A DNA stretch of 64,000 bases, taken from positions 62,001 to 126,000 of the forward strand of contig CAJTFL010000001.1 of the NCBI GenBank assembly GCA_910575565.1, given 5' to 3'. The stretch comes from Lachnospiraceae bacterium. Lineage in GTDB: Bacteria > Bacillota > Clostridia > Lachnospirales > Lachnospiraceae. The notes beneath the pieces were generated by a model. It did not search any database and was not told where the DNA came from. It saw only the letters and a list, made by a program, of their open reading frames with translations. Shown here piece after piece: positions 1-12,234 of the stretch; position 1 is the stretch's first letter, and every line of letters begins with the position of its first letter. A program made the translations under genes and the position numbers.

Positions 1-852
1 CGTCTCTTGGAGGTGGACGATCCGGAAGGGGATGATGACGCCGATGGGAGTTACTGGTTTTATTTTAGTTCCAACGGAAAGAAATTTGCAGATGTGACCA
101 AGAAAATCAATGGAAAGAATTACCAGTTTGACGACCGCGGCGTTGCCCAGTTTAAATGGTATACCGCAAGCGCTTCTTCCATGGCTACACCAGGCTCCGC
201 ATCTTCCAGCGACTATAAGTTTTACAACAGCCCGGAGCAGTGCTGGAGGGCGGAAGGGTGGTTTTATACCGTTCCCACGGAAAGCATCGATCCGGAAGCC
301 TATGAGAATGATGAACAGTACTGGTTCTATGCGGATAAGAAGGGGAACCTTGTTTCCAGCCAGCTGAAAACCATCGACCGTTACAAATATGGCTTTAATG
401 AGAAGGGGGAAATGCTGGAGGGGCTGTATGCCTTAACCTTTGACGGCGGAAAGATCGATACTTACCGGAAGATTGAGAATATCAGCGAAATGCCGGAGGC
501 GGGAGAGGAATGTAAGGTTTACTATTTTGGAAATACCCCGAAAGACGGCGTAATGGCAGCGAAAAAGGATGTAAAGGTAGAGCTGGATGATGATACGTAT
601 GATTTCGGTTTCCGTACAAACGGCGAGGGAATCCATGGGATTTCCGACAACCGGATCTATATCATGGGCCGGAAGCTGAAGGCGGATTCTGAGATGAAAT
701 ACCAGGAAGTGGAATTTGAAGGGGAAACTTACCTGATAAATACCACGGGAACCATCCAGAAAAAGAAAACCAATATTAAAGATGGGGATGACACGTATTA
801 CTGCACCGATTCAAGGGGAGTAGTCACCTACAAAGGCAGCGAGAAAAAATAA
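1..852 (+). CDS. Cell-wall-binding repeat protein, C-terminal part (5' end outside window)
   Basis: The frame is open to the left edge, so the gene starts upstream; a TTG at 7 is in frame but has no reason to be the start. The visible 283 residues carry aromatic/glycine repeats of the choline- or glucan-binding type, for example YWFYFSSNGKKF and YWFYADKKGNLV, spaced through an acidic sequence. Such repeats in clostridial surface proteins usually anchor secreted proteins or enzymes to wall polymers. No catalytic domain is visible in this part, so what the protein does is unknown. It ends 50 bp before the MerR gene, which has its own start. Confidence 0.75.
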   Translation, partial: RLLEVDDPEGDDDADGSYWFYFSSNGKKFADVTKKINGKNYQFDDRGVAQFKWYTASASSMATPGSASSSDYKFYNSPEQCWRAEGWFYTVPTESIDPEAYENDEQYWFYADKKGNLVSSQLKTIDRYKYGFNEKGEMLEGLYALTFDGGKIDTYRKIENISEMPEAGEECKVYYFGNTPKDGVMAAKKDVKVELDDDTYDFGFRTNGEGIHGISDNRIYIMGRKLKADSEMKYQEVEFEGETYLINTTGTIQKKKTNIKDGDDTYYCTDSRGVVTYKGSEKK

Positions 853-902
853 ACGAGGAAAGCGGCGGTTCAGGTGTCAAACCGCTGCATGGGGATATAC
901 AT

Positions 903-1700
903 ATGGCTTACGAATACACCATTGGGGAAGCGGCAAAGTTTTTAGGCATAAGCCGGGATGCGCTCCGGTTTTATGAGCGGAAAAATTTGGTGGCGCCGGA
1001 GAAAAAGGAAAACGGATACCGGTTTTATTCAAAAAACCAGATCAGCGTCCTGACGGACATTATTTTCTTAAGGAAGCTTCAGTGCAGCCTGCAGGATATC
1101 CAGGCAATGTATGAAGACGGCACGCCAGAGTACTGGGTTAAGTTCTTGGAGCTGCGGATTAAGGAGGAGCAGGAGCAAATTAAGATGCATCAGCAGCTTT
1201 TGCGCCAGCTGAAGGTCAGCAGGGAGAATGGGAAGAAGATGGCACAGCTAAACCAGTTTTCCCTTCAGAGTTCGCCGAAAAGCTATATTTTCTCGGAGAT
1301 CATGGAGGATTTCGATCAGGCGCAGAATGAATGGCTGCGTGGATCAAGGGAAAAGCAGGGGCTGGAACATTGCTATATCCATGAGCAGCAGATGCCGGGG
1401 GCAGAGGGAGGAAGATATCAGTCCTACCTTTTGCTGGAGGAATTTGCGGTGAAAACCCTGGGGCTGGAGGAGCAGGCTAAAAGCCTCCCCTCATTTAGGC
1501 TGGAACAGTGCGTTTATACCGTGGCAAAATCTAAGTCCATGTCCCCGGAGCCGGAGACCATTAGCCAGATGTATGGCTGGGCAAAAAGCCAGGGACTTAC
1601 GCTCACCGGGGAAATTCATTCCCATTACCTTTGGAGCTACCAGGAATCCGGCAAGTGGAAGGAATCTTATGTGGAAATTTATATGCCGGTGGCAAAATAG
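903..1700 (+). CDS. MerR family transcriptional regulator
   Basis: 265 residues. Residues 4-75 form a MerR winged helix-turn-helix (TIGEAAKFLGIS, then ALRFYERKNLV), followed by a coiled-coil linker rich in E, Q and K (about 80-120) through which MerR proteins dimerise. The C-terminal 140 residues resemble a GyrI-like small-molecule-binding domain rather than a metal site: no cysteine cluster is present. It therefore probably senses a hydrophobic ligand or drug. No clear target gene is adjacent; the next gene downstream is under its own T-box promoter. The ligand is unknown. Confidence 0.85.
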   Translation: MAYEYTIGEAAKFLGISRDALRFYERKNLVAPEKKENGYRFYSKNQISVLTDIIFLRKLQCSLQDIQAMYEDGTPEYWVKFLELRIKEEQEQIKMHQQLLRQLKVSRENGKKMAQLNQFSLQSSPKSYIFSEIMEDFDQAQNEWLRGSREKQGLEHCYIHEQQMPGAEGGRYQSYLLLEEFAVKTLGLEEQAKSLPSFRLEQCVYTVAKSKSMSPEPETISQMYGWAKSQGLTLTGEIHSHYLWSYQESGKWKESYVEIYMPVAK

Positions 1701-1712
1701 TGAAAATAAGCC

Positions 1713-1741
1713 TTGACAAATCAAGTGATTTCGTATATCCT
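1713..1741 (+). promoter_or_regulatory. Sigma-A promoter of the T-box/trpB2 transcript
   Basis: TTGACA at 1713-1718 and TATCCT at 1736-1741 with a 17-bp spacer, 13 bp after the stop of the MerR gene. Transcription would start near 1748, immediately before the T-box leader. Confidence 0.75.
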
Positions 1742-1749
1742 ATCACCAA

Positions 1750-2018
1750 GCTAGCAAAGCAAACTGGCGATCAGGACGAGTACTTGCCTGGAGGATGTAC
1801 AGAGAGCTGCATTTGGTGGGATTGCGGCCGTAGGAAGGGCAGGGAATGGACCTGGGAGGGCGAGCTGAAACGGATGGAGTAGGCGAGACGTGTCTGCACG
1901 TTACAGCAGGAAGTGTATGTTTGTACACGAAAAGAGCGCACTTGGAAAAGTGAATTTAGGTGGCACCGCAGAAGCATTGGCTCCTGTCCTGAGAATAAGA
2001 TCGGGACAGGAGTTTTTT
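1750..2018 (+). ncRNA. T-box riboswitch leader, tryptophan specific
   Basis: The leader has the Stem I hallmarks GACGAGTA near 1778 and an AGAGAG/GGTGGG distal region, a specifier-loop segment GAATGGACCTGGGAG with TGG at 1847-1849 followed by A, and the conserved T-box AGGTGGCACCGC at 1958-1969. A 9-bp terminator stem (CTCCTGTCC at 1981-1989 with GGACAGGAG at 2004-2012) and a T run follow. In the T-box family, uncharged tRNA pairs with the specifier and the T-box and stabilises the antiterminator. TGG means tRNA-Trp, which fits the downstream tryptophan synthase gene. Confidence 0.92.
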
Positions 2019-2019
2019 G

Positions 2020-2146
2020 TTTCATAGGAAATTGCGTCCTATGAAACAAAAACGCTCCGCTTTGGAACGCACTGCGGCGGAAAGGAATTATGTCGCTGAA
2101 GCGACGCGCCGCAGGCGGAGAATCCTGTGGGGCAGGATTCTTTTTT
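2020..2146 (+). repeat. Dispersed repeat family A, copy 1
   Basis: Begins with the perfect hairpin TTTCATAGGA (2020-2029)/TCCTATGAAA (2037-2046) and ends with GAATCCTG (2120-2127)/CAGGATTC (2133-2140) followed by six T, which looks like a rho-independent terminator. A nearly identical element lies at 26904-27030, and a truncated copy follows directly at 2148. It sits between the T-box terminator and trpB2. Confidence 0.85.
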
Positions 2147-2147
2147 A

Positions 2148-2215
2148 TTTCATAGGAAATTGCGTCCTATGAAACAAAAACGCTCCGCTTTGGAACGCAC
2201 TGCGGCGGAAAGGAA
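2148..2215 (+). repeat. Dispersed repeat family A, truncated copy 2
   Basis: Repeats the first 68 bp or so of copy 1, including the CATAGGA/TCCTATG hairpin and the segment ending GCGGCGGAAAGGAA, and then diverges. It lacks the terminator-like end. It lies just upstream of the trpB2 ribosome site. Confidence 0.8.
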
Positions 2216-2267
2216 ACTTCAAGCGCGCCCTGGCGAACAACGAACCAGAATGGACAGAAAGGAAAAA

Positions 2268-3644
2268 ATGATGGAAAAAACTATCCCTTACAAAATCTAC
2301 TTGGAAGAGCAGGAGATGCCGAAGCAGTGGTACAATGTGCGGGCGGATATGAAGAAAAAGCCCGCGCCCATCTTAAACCCGGGCACATTAGAGCCTGTTA
2401 CCCTGGAAGAATTATCGAAGATTTTCTGCACGGAGCTTGCCAGGCAGGAATTAGATGATGTGACGCCCTTTTTTGATATCCCGGAGGAAATCCGCAGCTT
2501 TTATAAGATGTACCGCCCGTCTCCCTTAGTAAGGGCATACTGCCTGGAGAAAAAGCTGGATACCCCTGCCCATATCTATTATAAATTCGAGGGCAATAAC
2601 ACTTCCGGCAGCCACAAGTTAAATTCAGCCATTGCCCAGGCTTACTATGCTAAGAAGCAGGGGCTAAAGGGCGTTACCACCGAGACAGGGGCAGGGCAGT
2701 GGGGCACGGCTCTTTCCATGGCCTGCGCTTATCTGGATCTGGACTGCCAGGTTTATATGGTGAAGTGCTCCTATGAGCAGAAGCCTTTCCGCCGGGAGGT
2801 GATGCGCACCTACGGGGCGAAGGTGACGCCTTCTCCTTCCATGGATACGGCGATAGGGCGGAAAATCAACGCGCAGTTCCCGGGAACCACGGGAAGCCTT
2901 GGCTGTGCCATCTCCGAGGCGGTGGAGGCTGCCGTAAGCCAGGAAGGCTACCGCTATGTGCTGGGCTCCGTGCTGACCCAGGTGCTGCTCCATCAGTCGG
3001 TGATCGGCTTGGAGACGAAGGCAGCCTTAGATAAGTATGGGATTAAGGCAGATACCATTATTGGGTGCGCAGGCGGCGGCTCCAATTTAGGCGGCCTGAT
3101 TTCGCCCTTCGCAGGGGAAATGCTGAGAGGTGAGGCGGATTACGAGATAATCGCCGTAGAACCGGCATCCTGCCCCAGCCTGACCAGGGGCGTGTATGCC
3201 TATGATTTCTGCGACACCGGGAAGGTCTGCCCCCTGGCGAAAATGTATACCTTAGGGAGCGGCTTTATCCCGTCGGCCAGCCATGCGGGGGGTCTGCGCT
3301 ACCACGGCATGAGCTCCGCCGTTTCTGAATTGTATGACCAGGGGCTTCTTACGGCAAGGAGCGTGGAGCAGACCTCCGTATTTAAGGCGGCTCAGACCTT
3401 TGCCAAGGTAGAGGGAATCCTTCCGGCGCCGGAAAGCAGCCATGCCATCAAGGTAGCCATTGATGAGGCCCTTAAGTGCAAGGAAACCGGGGAGGCGAAG
3501 AATATTGTATTTGGCTTAACCGGGACGGGGTACTTTGACATGGTGGCTTACCAAAGGTTTAATGACGGCCAGATGAGCGATTATGTTCCCACAGATGAAG
3601 AGCTGGCAAAAGCCATTGAAAGCCTGCCTAAAGTGGAAAAATAA
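2268..3644 (+). CDS. trpB: TrpB-like PLP-dependent tryptophan synthase beta (TrpB2 type)
   Basis: About 457 residues. It converts indole plus serine to tryptophan using PLP. SHKLNSA holds the Schiff-base lysine (K116 counted from the ATG at 2271), ETGAGQWG is the family motif, and GCAGGGSNLGG binds the PLP phosphate. The length and N-terminal extension fit the TrpB2 branch, which often acts without a dedicated TrpA; no trpA is nearby. Starts at 2268 and 2271 are both served by AGAAAGGA at 2255-2262. The longer frame back to 2127 runs through repeat A and is rejected. The Trp T-box upstream indicates induction when charged tRNA-Trp is scarce. Repeat A copies lie between leader and gene. Confidence 0.93.
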   Translation: MMEKTIPYKIYLEEQEMPKQWYNVRADMKKKPAPILNPGTLEPVTLEELSKIFCTELARQELDDVTPFFDIPEEIRSFYKMYRPSPLVRAYCLEKKLDTPAHIYYKFEGNNTSGSHKLNSAIAQAYYAKKQGLKGVTTETGAGQWGTALSMACAYLDLDCQVYMVKCSYEQKPFRREVMRTYGAKVTPSPSMDTAIGRKINAQFPGTTGSLGCAISEAVEAAVSQEGYRYVLGSVLTQVLLHQSVIGLETKAALDKYGIKADTIIGCAGGGSNLGGLISPFAGEMLRGEADYEIIAVEPASCPSLTRGVYAYDFCDTGKVCPLAKMYTLGSGFIPSASHAGGLRYHGMSSAVSELYDQGLLTARSVEQTSVFKAAQTFAKVEGILPAPESSHAIKVAIDEALKCKETGEAKNIVFGLTGTGYFDMVAYQRFNDGQMSDYVPTDEELAKAIESLPKVEK

Positions 3645-3774
3645 TCGGGAAGCTGAAAGGGAAGTTGAAAGGAAAACGTCCCGCCCTTTTCATCATATGC
3701 ACATTCGGAAAGTATCCGGGAGCGCTGCCTTTAAGATGAAAAGGACGGGGCATCATATTATTTTCTGAACAATG

Positions 3775-4665
3775 CTAATCAATTTCTTCCACAACGGTGG
3801 TCAGCTCTCCGTCAGGTGCGGCCTTTTGGGTCTTTTCCGGCTTGATGGCTTCCAAGGTGGAATCTGGGTTTTTTGCATCCAGCATGGCGGTTCCGGCAAT
3901 GGGGGCAGGCTCCTCGTTTGCTGCCATAGATTTTGCCAGGAGGATTTCGTCGCTGTCCTCGGATTCTATGGTGATCCCGGCGCTTTCTGCCGCTGCGTAA
4001 GGCTCCTTGGATGTTGCCCCGGCATCCTCCTCAGAATTTTGGGCGGCAGGCTTTTGGGGGACGCCATCTTGGGAAAGCTCCTCCTCCTTTTGGGGGCTAG
4101 GATTAGCATCCTTACTGCCTTCCTGGCTTTCCTTTTCCTTGGCAGCCTGGCGTTCCCGGTAGCTGTCTGCTTTTTCTCCCAGCTTTGCCCTGGCGATCTG
4201 GGCAGCATCCTTAGCGGCCTGGGCAGCCTCAAAAGCAGTGTCTGTCAGGATAACGGCAGTGTCCTTTAATACGTTCTTTGCGGCGCCGGCCATTTCACCG
4301 GCAGCGGCGAAGATATCCTTGGCAGCCAGCTTCACGTCGTATGCGTCGGCGTGGAGGGAGATGTATTTCCGGGAAGGCTGCCCTTCCTCCTCTGTGGGAT
4401 CTGCTGAGGAAAAGGAAATCCCTTCATCTTCCTCGAAAGGGTCATCGTCTTCAAAATCGCTGTCATCAGCGGTAAAGGGGCCGTCTTCCTCCTGGTTCTC
4501 GTCCTCATCATCAAAGAAATCCTGCTCATCGCCTTCAAAGTCGTGGAATTCCTTTTCCAGTTCCTTATTGAAGGATTTGTATTTCTTTAAATAAGAAATG
4601 CCTACTGCTGCAGCCCCTGCTATCGTGGCCAGTGCCATGATTTTCCCAAAACCTTTTTTTGCCAT
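3775..4665 (-). CDS. Acidic, membrane-anchored hypothetical protein
   Basis: 296 residues from the ATG at 4663-4665, chosen because GGAGAGGAG precedes it; an in-frame start at 4698 lacks one. Residues about 9-26 (IMALATIAGAAAVGISYL) are a single hydrophobic segment. A long run rich in D and E follows (about 35-85), then an alanine-rich helical stretch (KDIFAAAGEMAGAAKNVL onward) and a low-complexity charged tail. The plan resembles small YtxH-like anchored helical proteins but I do not recognise the family. It is transcribed towards trpB2. Confidence 0.6.
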   Translation of the reverse strand: MAKKGFGKIMALATIAGAAAVGISYLKKYKSFNKELEKEFHDFEGDEQDFFDDEDENQEEDGPFTADDSDFEDDDPFEEDEGISFSSADPTEEEGQPSRKYISLHADAYDVKLAAKDIFAAAGEMAGAAKNVLKDTAVILTDTAFEAAQAAKDAAQIARAKLGEKADSYRERQAAKEKESQEGSKDANPSPQKEEELSQDGVPQKPAAQNSEEDAGATSKEPYAAAESAGITIESEDSDEILLAKSMAANEEPAPIAGTAMLDAKNPDSTLEAIKPEKTQKAAPDGELTTVVEEID

Positions 4666-4756
4666 ATTAATGCTCCTCTCCGGATTTTCTGATATCACTT
4701 TCTATTCTAATACGAAAGAGGGAAAAAAGGAAGGCATCAAATAAAGTTTTACAAAA

Positions 4757-4978
4757 ATAGTTCAGCCATCGATTTTGACTGGCTGAACGATTAAAGTAAA
4801 ATCTACCGTCCGTTCAGCCCGCGCCATTCGCAAAATCGCGCCTTACGGCGCTTTCCGCTGCTTACGCAGCTCCTTTTGCTCATAAACGGGCGCTCCCTCA
4901 GTAGAAACCGATAAAGGAAAATTCATGCGAGCATGATTTTCCTTTATGCGGTTCCCACTGGCTGAACTATTTCAATAA
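4757..4978 (-). repeat. Dispersed repeat family B, copy 1 plus a partial unit
   Basis: A full family B unit lies on the - strand at about 4797-4973, with the same three hairpins as the copies at 47118 and 50210. Directly beside it, 4757-4790 is a second, partial unit forming GTTCAGCCA/TGGCTGAAC. No coding potential is seen between the acidic protein gene and the groES promoter. Confidence 0.85.
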
Positions 4979-4992
4979 TATTTATAAATTTT

Positions 4993-5035
4993 TTAGCACT
5001 CGCCCCTTGACAGTGCTAACAAACAGTGATATAAC
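4993..5035 (+). promoter_or_regulatory. CIRCE operator (HrcA) overlapping the groESL promoter
   Basis: TTAGCACTC (4993-5001), nine bases, then CAGTGCTAA (5011-5019) matches the CIRCE inverted repeat with one mismatch. The operator covers the -35 box TTGACA (5007-5012); the -10 box TATAAC is at 5030-5035, spacer 17. This predicts HrcA repression relieved by heat or protein-folding stress. Confidence 0.95.
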
Positions 5036-5097
5036 ATATCTTGTAGCAAAAAGCAATATGAAGTGAATGACAAAAAGACCATATACAGGAGGAATCA

Positions 5098-5385
5098 ATG
5101 ATGAAGTTAGTACCTTTATTTGACAAAGTTGTGTTAAAACAGTTAGTTGCGGAAGAGACAACCAAGTCGGGCATTGTGCTTCCGGGGCAGGCGAAGGAGA
5201 AGCCCCAGCAGGCGGAGGTTATTGCCGTAGGCCCTGGCGGAGTGGTTGACGGGAAGGAGATCACCATGCAGGTTAAGGCGGGCGATAAGGTAATCTACTC
5301 CAAGTATTCCGGAACGGACGTTGAGGTAGAGGAAGAGAAGTATGTGATTGTAAAGCAGAGCGATATTCTGGCAGTAATTGAATAA
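5098..5385 (+). CDS. groS: Co-chaperonin GroES
   Basis: 94-95 residues, the normal length. It forms the heptameric lid of the GroEL folding chamber. The N-terminal MKLVPLFDKVVLKQL and the mobile-loop region with TTKSGIVLPGQAKEKPQ are typical. AGGAGG at 5087-5092 can serve ATG 5098 (spacing 5) or ATG 5101 (spacing 8); homologues usually begin at the second. First gene of the groES-groEL operon, 78 bp before groEL, under the CIRCE promoter. Confidence 0.97.
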   Translation: MMKLVPLFDKVVLKQLVAEETTKSGIVLPGQAKEKPQQAEVIAVGPGGVVDGKEITMQVKAGDKVIYSKYSGTDVEVEEEKYVIVKQSDILAVIE

Positions 5386-5457
5386 GGCAGGATGCAATTT
5401 GGACATAAAGAATGTTGATGATCAGGATGAAAGACATCCTAAAATAGTTGGAGGTAA

Positions 5458-7086
<1,629 letters not shown>

Positions 7087-7126
7087 GCGAGAGCAGAGTC
7101 AGATACGTACAGGACAGACGTACAGG

Positions 7127-7168
7127 AAAAAGCCTGGCCATGCTTGCATGAGCCGGGCTTTTTCCGTT
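7127..7168 (+). terminator. Rho-independent terminator of groESL
   Basis: AAAAAGCCTGGC and GCCGGGCTTTTT form a stem of about 11 bp with a short AT-rich loop and run into T residues just after the groEL stop. Confidence 0.85.
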
Positions 7169-7223
7169 TCAGGCACGTCCTGCCCAGAGGAAGGCGGCCT
7201 GCGAATTTTCAAAAGAAAGGAAT

Positions 7224-7730
7224 ATGCGATTGATGAATCAGGATATGTATGTGGAATGGCTGGTGAAACGAAAGGAACCTGCTTATGCTTGGCCAGCCAG
7301 GATAGGCCTTGCGATTTTATGCTTAATCTCCCTGTTTTTTGCCCTTATGGTGGTGTGGGGCATCCTGCTTTTGGCTGCCGTAGGCGCGGGCACGTTTTTC
7401 CTGTGGCAGATGCTGAGCGTGGAGTATGAGTACTTGTACGTGGACGGTTCGTTCTCCATTGATAAGATCCTGGGGAAATCCAGGCGGAAAAAGGTGATGG
7501 AATGTTCCAAGGACGAGCTGATTATGGTGGCTCCCGCGGATTCCTTTGTGCTGAAGGATTATGAGACGAAAGACATGAAGGTTTGTGATTGTTCCTCCGG
7601 CAGGAAGGAAGTAAAGCCCCATGCGCTTATTTATCAGCAGGGCGGCCGGCATATCAAGGTGCTGATTGAGCCTAATGATAAGCTTTTGCAGGCAATTCGC
7701 CATACTTCGCCCAGGAAAATTGTACGTTAA
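7224..7730 (+). CDS. Small membrane protein, DUF6106-like
   Basis: 168 residues. The N-terminus MNQDMYVEWLVKRK is followed by two closely spaced hydrophobic segments (about 24-65), then a cytoplasmic domain of about 100 residues rich in charged residues. From memory it resembles Lachnospiraceae DUF6106 proteins; the function is unknown. The ATG at 7233 is as likely as 7224, because AAGAAAGGA ends only two bases before 7224. It stands alone between the groESL terminator and its own terminator. Confidence 0.7.
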   Translation: MRLMNQDMYVEWLVKRKEPAYAWPARIGLAILCLISLFFALMVVWGILLLAAVGAGTFFLWQMLSVEYEYLYVDGSFSIDKILGKSRRKKVMECSKDELIMVAPADSFVLKDYETKDMKVCDCSSGRKEVKPHALIYQQGGRHIKVLIEPNDKLLQAIRHTSPRKIVR

Positions 7731-7735
7731 TCGTC

Positions 7736-7803
7736 CAGGCAGCCCCAGCCCCGCGCCCCGCTTTCTGCGGCGGAGCGCAGGGCCGGGGCTGTCTGCCGTT
7801 TTG
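7736..7803 (+). terminator. Terminator after the DUF6106-like gene
   Basis: CAGCCCCAGCCC and GGGCCGGGGCTG form a long GC-rich hairpin, followed after a few bases by TTTT. It separates this gene from guaB. Confidence 0.65.
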
Positions 7804-7871
7804 CCTGGAGGTTAATAAGGCAAAGGCCGGGGATTCATAAGTAAATTGAATGAATGCCATCTGGCAAATGT

Positions 7872-7900
7872 TTGACAATCGATTGAAACTTTGTTAGAAT
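7872..7900 (+). promoter_or_regulatory. guaB promoter
   Basis: TTGACA at 7872-7877, a 17-bp spacer and TAGAAT at 7895-7900. The 5' leader to the ATG at 7955 is only about 48 nt, and no riboswitch is visible in it. Confidence 0.85.
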
Positions 7901-7903
7901 TAG

Positions 7904-9409
<1,506 letters not shown>

Positions 9410-9487
9410 AGGGTTTGGTTTAAGCTGGTTGGATGGTTTGGCTGAACGATTATTATAAAATTTTAACTTTTTTCCATCTGGTTTTTC

Positions 9488-9516
9488 TTGATTTATGGGG
9501 AGACTGACACTATAAT
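9488..9516 (+). promoter_or_regulatory. ftsH promoter
   Basis: TTGATT at 9488-9493, a 17-bp spacer and TATAAT at 9511-9516, 87 bp before the ftsH ATG. Confidence 0.8.
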
Positions 9517-9602
9517 GGTATAGAATAGCGCAAAAATTCCATTGGATTGCGTTGGCGATGGAGATGGGATAGAGTGCGTTCAGATGGAGGAGCGAAATAT
9601 TT

Positions 9603-11495
9603 ATGGAAAACAACAATACGCCAGACAATAATAATAACAATGCCAAACTGCCTAAAGGCGGCCAGACGGTGCTGATCTGGGTGGTCGCTGCGCTGATTAC
9701 GTTTTTCGTGATTAGCCTGATGCGGGATGCGGTGGCGAAAAATTCTAACCATGAATTTACCTATGATGAGTTTGTGCAGATGATTGAAGCCGGGCAGATC
9801 GAGGAAGTTACCTTTCAGGGAAATACCATCGAGATTGAGCCTGTGGCGGAGATTAAGGCGGCTCATCCGCTGGTAAAATATTTCTATACCGTTAGGGTGT
9901 CCGGCGACATAGAGCTGATTCCCCAGCTGCGTTCCGCAGGGATTAAGTTCCATGAAGTGCGGCAGGATACCAGCATGATCCTGGAGTCAATCATCAGCTT
10001 TGTGATTCCCTTCCTGTGCATCGTCATCTTTATGAATTTTATGATGAAGCGGATGGGCGGCGGCGGCCTGATGGGCGTAGGCAAAAGCAATGCGAAGATG
10101 TACGTCCAGAAAGAAACGGGGATTACCTTCCAGGATGTGGCAGGGGAGGATGAGGCTAAGGAGTCTTTGACGGAGATTGTGGATTTTCTCCACAATCCGG
10201 CCAAGTATACCCAGATTGGAGCCAAGCTTCCCAAGGGAGCCCTTTTGGTAGGCCCTCCCGGCACAGGCAAGACTCTTTTGGCAAAGGCGGTGGCGGGGGA
10301 AGCCCATGTGCCCTTTTATTCCCTGTCTGGCTCGGATTTTGTGGAAATGTTTGTGGGTGTTGGCGCTTCACGCGTCCGGGATCTGTTTAAGCAGGCCCAG
10401 GAGTCGGCGCCCTGCATTGTGTTTATTGACGAGATTGATGCCATCGGGAAAAGCCGTGATTCCCGTTACGGCGGGGGAAATGACGAAAGGGAGCAGACGT
10501 TAAACCAGCTTCTCTCCGAGATGGATGGTTTTGATTCTTCCAAAGGCCTTTTGATCCTGGGAGCGACTAACCGTCCGGAAATCCTGGATCCCGCCCTTTT
10601 GCGGCCAGGCCGCTTTGACCGCCGGGTAGTGGTGGATAAGCCGGATATTAAGGGCCGGGTGAATATCTTAAAGGTCCATTCCAAGGATGTGCTTTTGGAT
10701 GACAGCGTGGATTTTGAGGAGATAGGTTTGGCTACCTCCGGCGCGGTAGGCGCGGATCTGGCGAATATGATGAACGAGGCGGCCATTAACGCGGTTAAGC
10801 ACGGACGGAAGGCCGTGTCCCAGAAGGATTTGTTTGAGGCTGTGGAAGTCGTCCTGGTGGGGAAGGAGAAAAAGGATCGGATCTTAAGCAAGGAGGAGAG
10901 GCGGATCGTATCTTACCATGAGGTAGGCCATGCATTAGTCAGCGCCCTCCAAAAGGATGCGGAGCCGGTGCAGAAGATCACTATCGTGCCCCGCACCATG
11001 GGAGCCTTAGGCTATGTGATGCACGTTCCGGAGGAAGAAAAGTACTTAAATACGAAAAAAGAGCTTCAGGCGATGCTGGTAGGCTACTTAGGGGGCCGGG
11101 CGGCGGAGGAGCTGGTGTTTGACACCATTACCACCGGTGCGGCCAATGATATCGAGCAGGCTACCCGCCTGGCAAGGGCTATGGTCACGCAGTATGGTAT
11201 GTCGGAGCGGTTCGGCCTGATGGGGCTGGAATCCAAGGAAAACCAGTATCTGACCGGACGTACCGTGATGAACTGCAGCGATGCCACGGAAGCCGACGTG
11301 GACAAGGAAGTGATGGGGATCTTAAAGGCGGCTTACGAGGAGGCTAAAAAGCTGCTGGGGGAAAACCGGGCGGCTATGGATAAGATTGCAGAGTTTTTAA
11401 TTGAAAAGGAAACCATTACCGGCAAGGAGTTTATGCGGATTTTCCGCGAGGTGACAGGAAGGCCGGAGGCAGAAGAAGAGCCTTCGCTTGTGTAA
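9603..11495 (+). CDS. ftsH: ATP-dependent zinc metalloprotease FtsH
   Basis: 630 residues. A membrane-bound hexameric protease that removes misfolded and regulatory membrane proteins. Two membrane segments (about 22-42 and 120-145) flank the short extracytoplasmic region. The AAA+ domain has Walker A GPPGTGKT from residue 217, a Walker B ending FIDEIDAIG, and the second region of homology. The zinc site is HEVGH at 439-443. The asparagine-rich N-terminus ([12 protein letters not shown]) is unusual but short. Single-gene transcript. Confidence 0.97.
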   Translation: MENNNTPDNNNNNAKLPKGGQTVLIWVVAALITFFVISLMRDAVAKNSNHEFTYDEFVQMIEAGQIEEVTFQGNTIEIEPVAEIKAAHPLVKYFYTVRVSGDIELIPQLRSAGIKFHEVRQDTSMILESIISFVIPFLCIVIFMNFMMKRMGGGGLMGVGKSNAKMYVQKETGITFQDVAGEDEAKESLTEIVDFLHNPAKYTQIGAKLPKGALLVGPPGTGKTLLAKAVAGEAHVPFYSLSGSDFVEMFVGVGASRVRDLFKQAQESAPCIVFIDEIDAIGKSRDSRYGGGNDEREQTLNQLLSEMDGFDSSKGLLILGATNRPEILDPALLRPGRFDRRVVVDKPDIKGRVNILKVHSKDVLLDDSVDFEEIGLATSGAVGADLANMMNEAAINAVKHGRKAVSQKDLFEAVEVVLVGKEKKDRILSKEERRIVSYHEVGHALVSALQKDAEPVQKITIVPRTMGALGYVMHVPEEEKYLNTKKELQAMLVGYLGGRAAEELVFDTITTGAANDIEQATRLARAMVTQYGMSERFGLMGLESKENQYLTGRTVMNCSDATEADVDKEVMGILKAAYEEAKKLLGENRAAMDKIAEFLIEKETITGKEFMRIFREVTGRPEAEEEPSLV

Positions 11496-11616
11496 CTTTA
11501 AAGGGAAAGGCGTGGCCTTTACGGGATGTGCAGGGAATGCCATTCTGCAAATTTAGGCGTGAATTTTAGGGACAAAGAGATTTTGAAAGCCTGTAAAAAT
11601 GAGAGGACAGACAGAG

Positions 11617-12186
11617 ATGTTAAACGATCTGGTAAGCAGATGCCGTTCTTACCGCAGATTTTATGAGGAGGAGCGGATCGGTGAGGATGCCTTGAAGGAG
11701 CTGGTGGAATTGGCTCGCCTGACGCCTTCCACCGCCAATTCCCAGGCGCTTAAGTTCCGCCTGGTAAGCAGCGAGGAAGAGTGCGGAAAAATTTTCCCTT
11801 ATCTTGCCTGGGCGGGGGCGCTGCCAGACTGGCCAGGCCCCGTGGAGGGGGAGCGGCCCAGCGGGTATATCGTGGTCTGCTGTGATTTGGCCCTGGGGAA
11901 AAATAAGCTGTGGGATGACGGGATAGCCGCCCAGACCATCATGCTTGGGGCTGTGGAGAAGGGCTACGGAGGCTGCATGATTGCAAGCTTTAAGCGGGAA
12001 GAAACCGCCAAGGCCCTGGGGATTGATCCCTCCCTATACAGCTTGGACTTGGTTTTGGCTTTAGGAAAGCCTAAGGAGACGGTAAAGGTGGTTCCCCTTA
12101 AAGCGGATGGGGATGTGCGGTATTACCGGGATGAGAACCAGGTGCATTATGTGCCGAAGCGGGCGCTGGAGGAGATTATCCTGTAA
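11617..12186 (+). CDS. Nitroreductase family protein
   Basis: 189 residues from ATG 11617, which is preceded by GAGAGGA with good spacing; ATG 11599 is in frame but has a poorer site. Nitroreductase-fold flavoproteins bind FMN and reduce nitro groups, quinones or flavin itself. RSYRRFYEEERI and LTPSTANSQALKFRLV are the FMN-phosphate region, and AAQTIMLGAVEKGYGGCMI is the second conserved block. The physiological substrate cannot be told. Confidence 0.88.
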   Translation: MLNDLVSRCRSYRRFYEEERIGEDALKELVELARLTPSTANSQALKFRLVSSEEECGKIFPYLAWAGALPDWPGPVEGERPSGYIVVCCDLALGKNKLWDDGIAAQTIMLGAVEKGYGGCMIASFKREETAKALGIDPSLYSLDLVLALGKPKETVKVVPLKADGDVRYYRDENQVHYVPKRALEEIIL

Positions 12187-12234
12187 GCTTTTTATGGCTG
12201 CAGGTTAAAGGCAAATCGAAACGGTTAAAAAGGG

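Noticed and set aside
2127..2267. N-terminal extension of trpB2
   Set aside because: It would translate the terminator-like end of repeat A copy 1 and all of copy 2; conserved sequence begins at the ATG with a ribosome site at 2268-2271.
3772..4269. Open frame on the + strand opposite the acidic membrane protein gene
   Set aside because: It is a hydrophobic mirror of the acidic/alanine codons of the - strand gene, which has a good ribosome site and a sensible protein layout.
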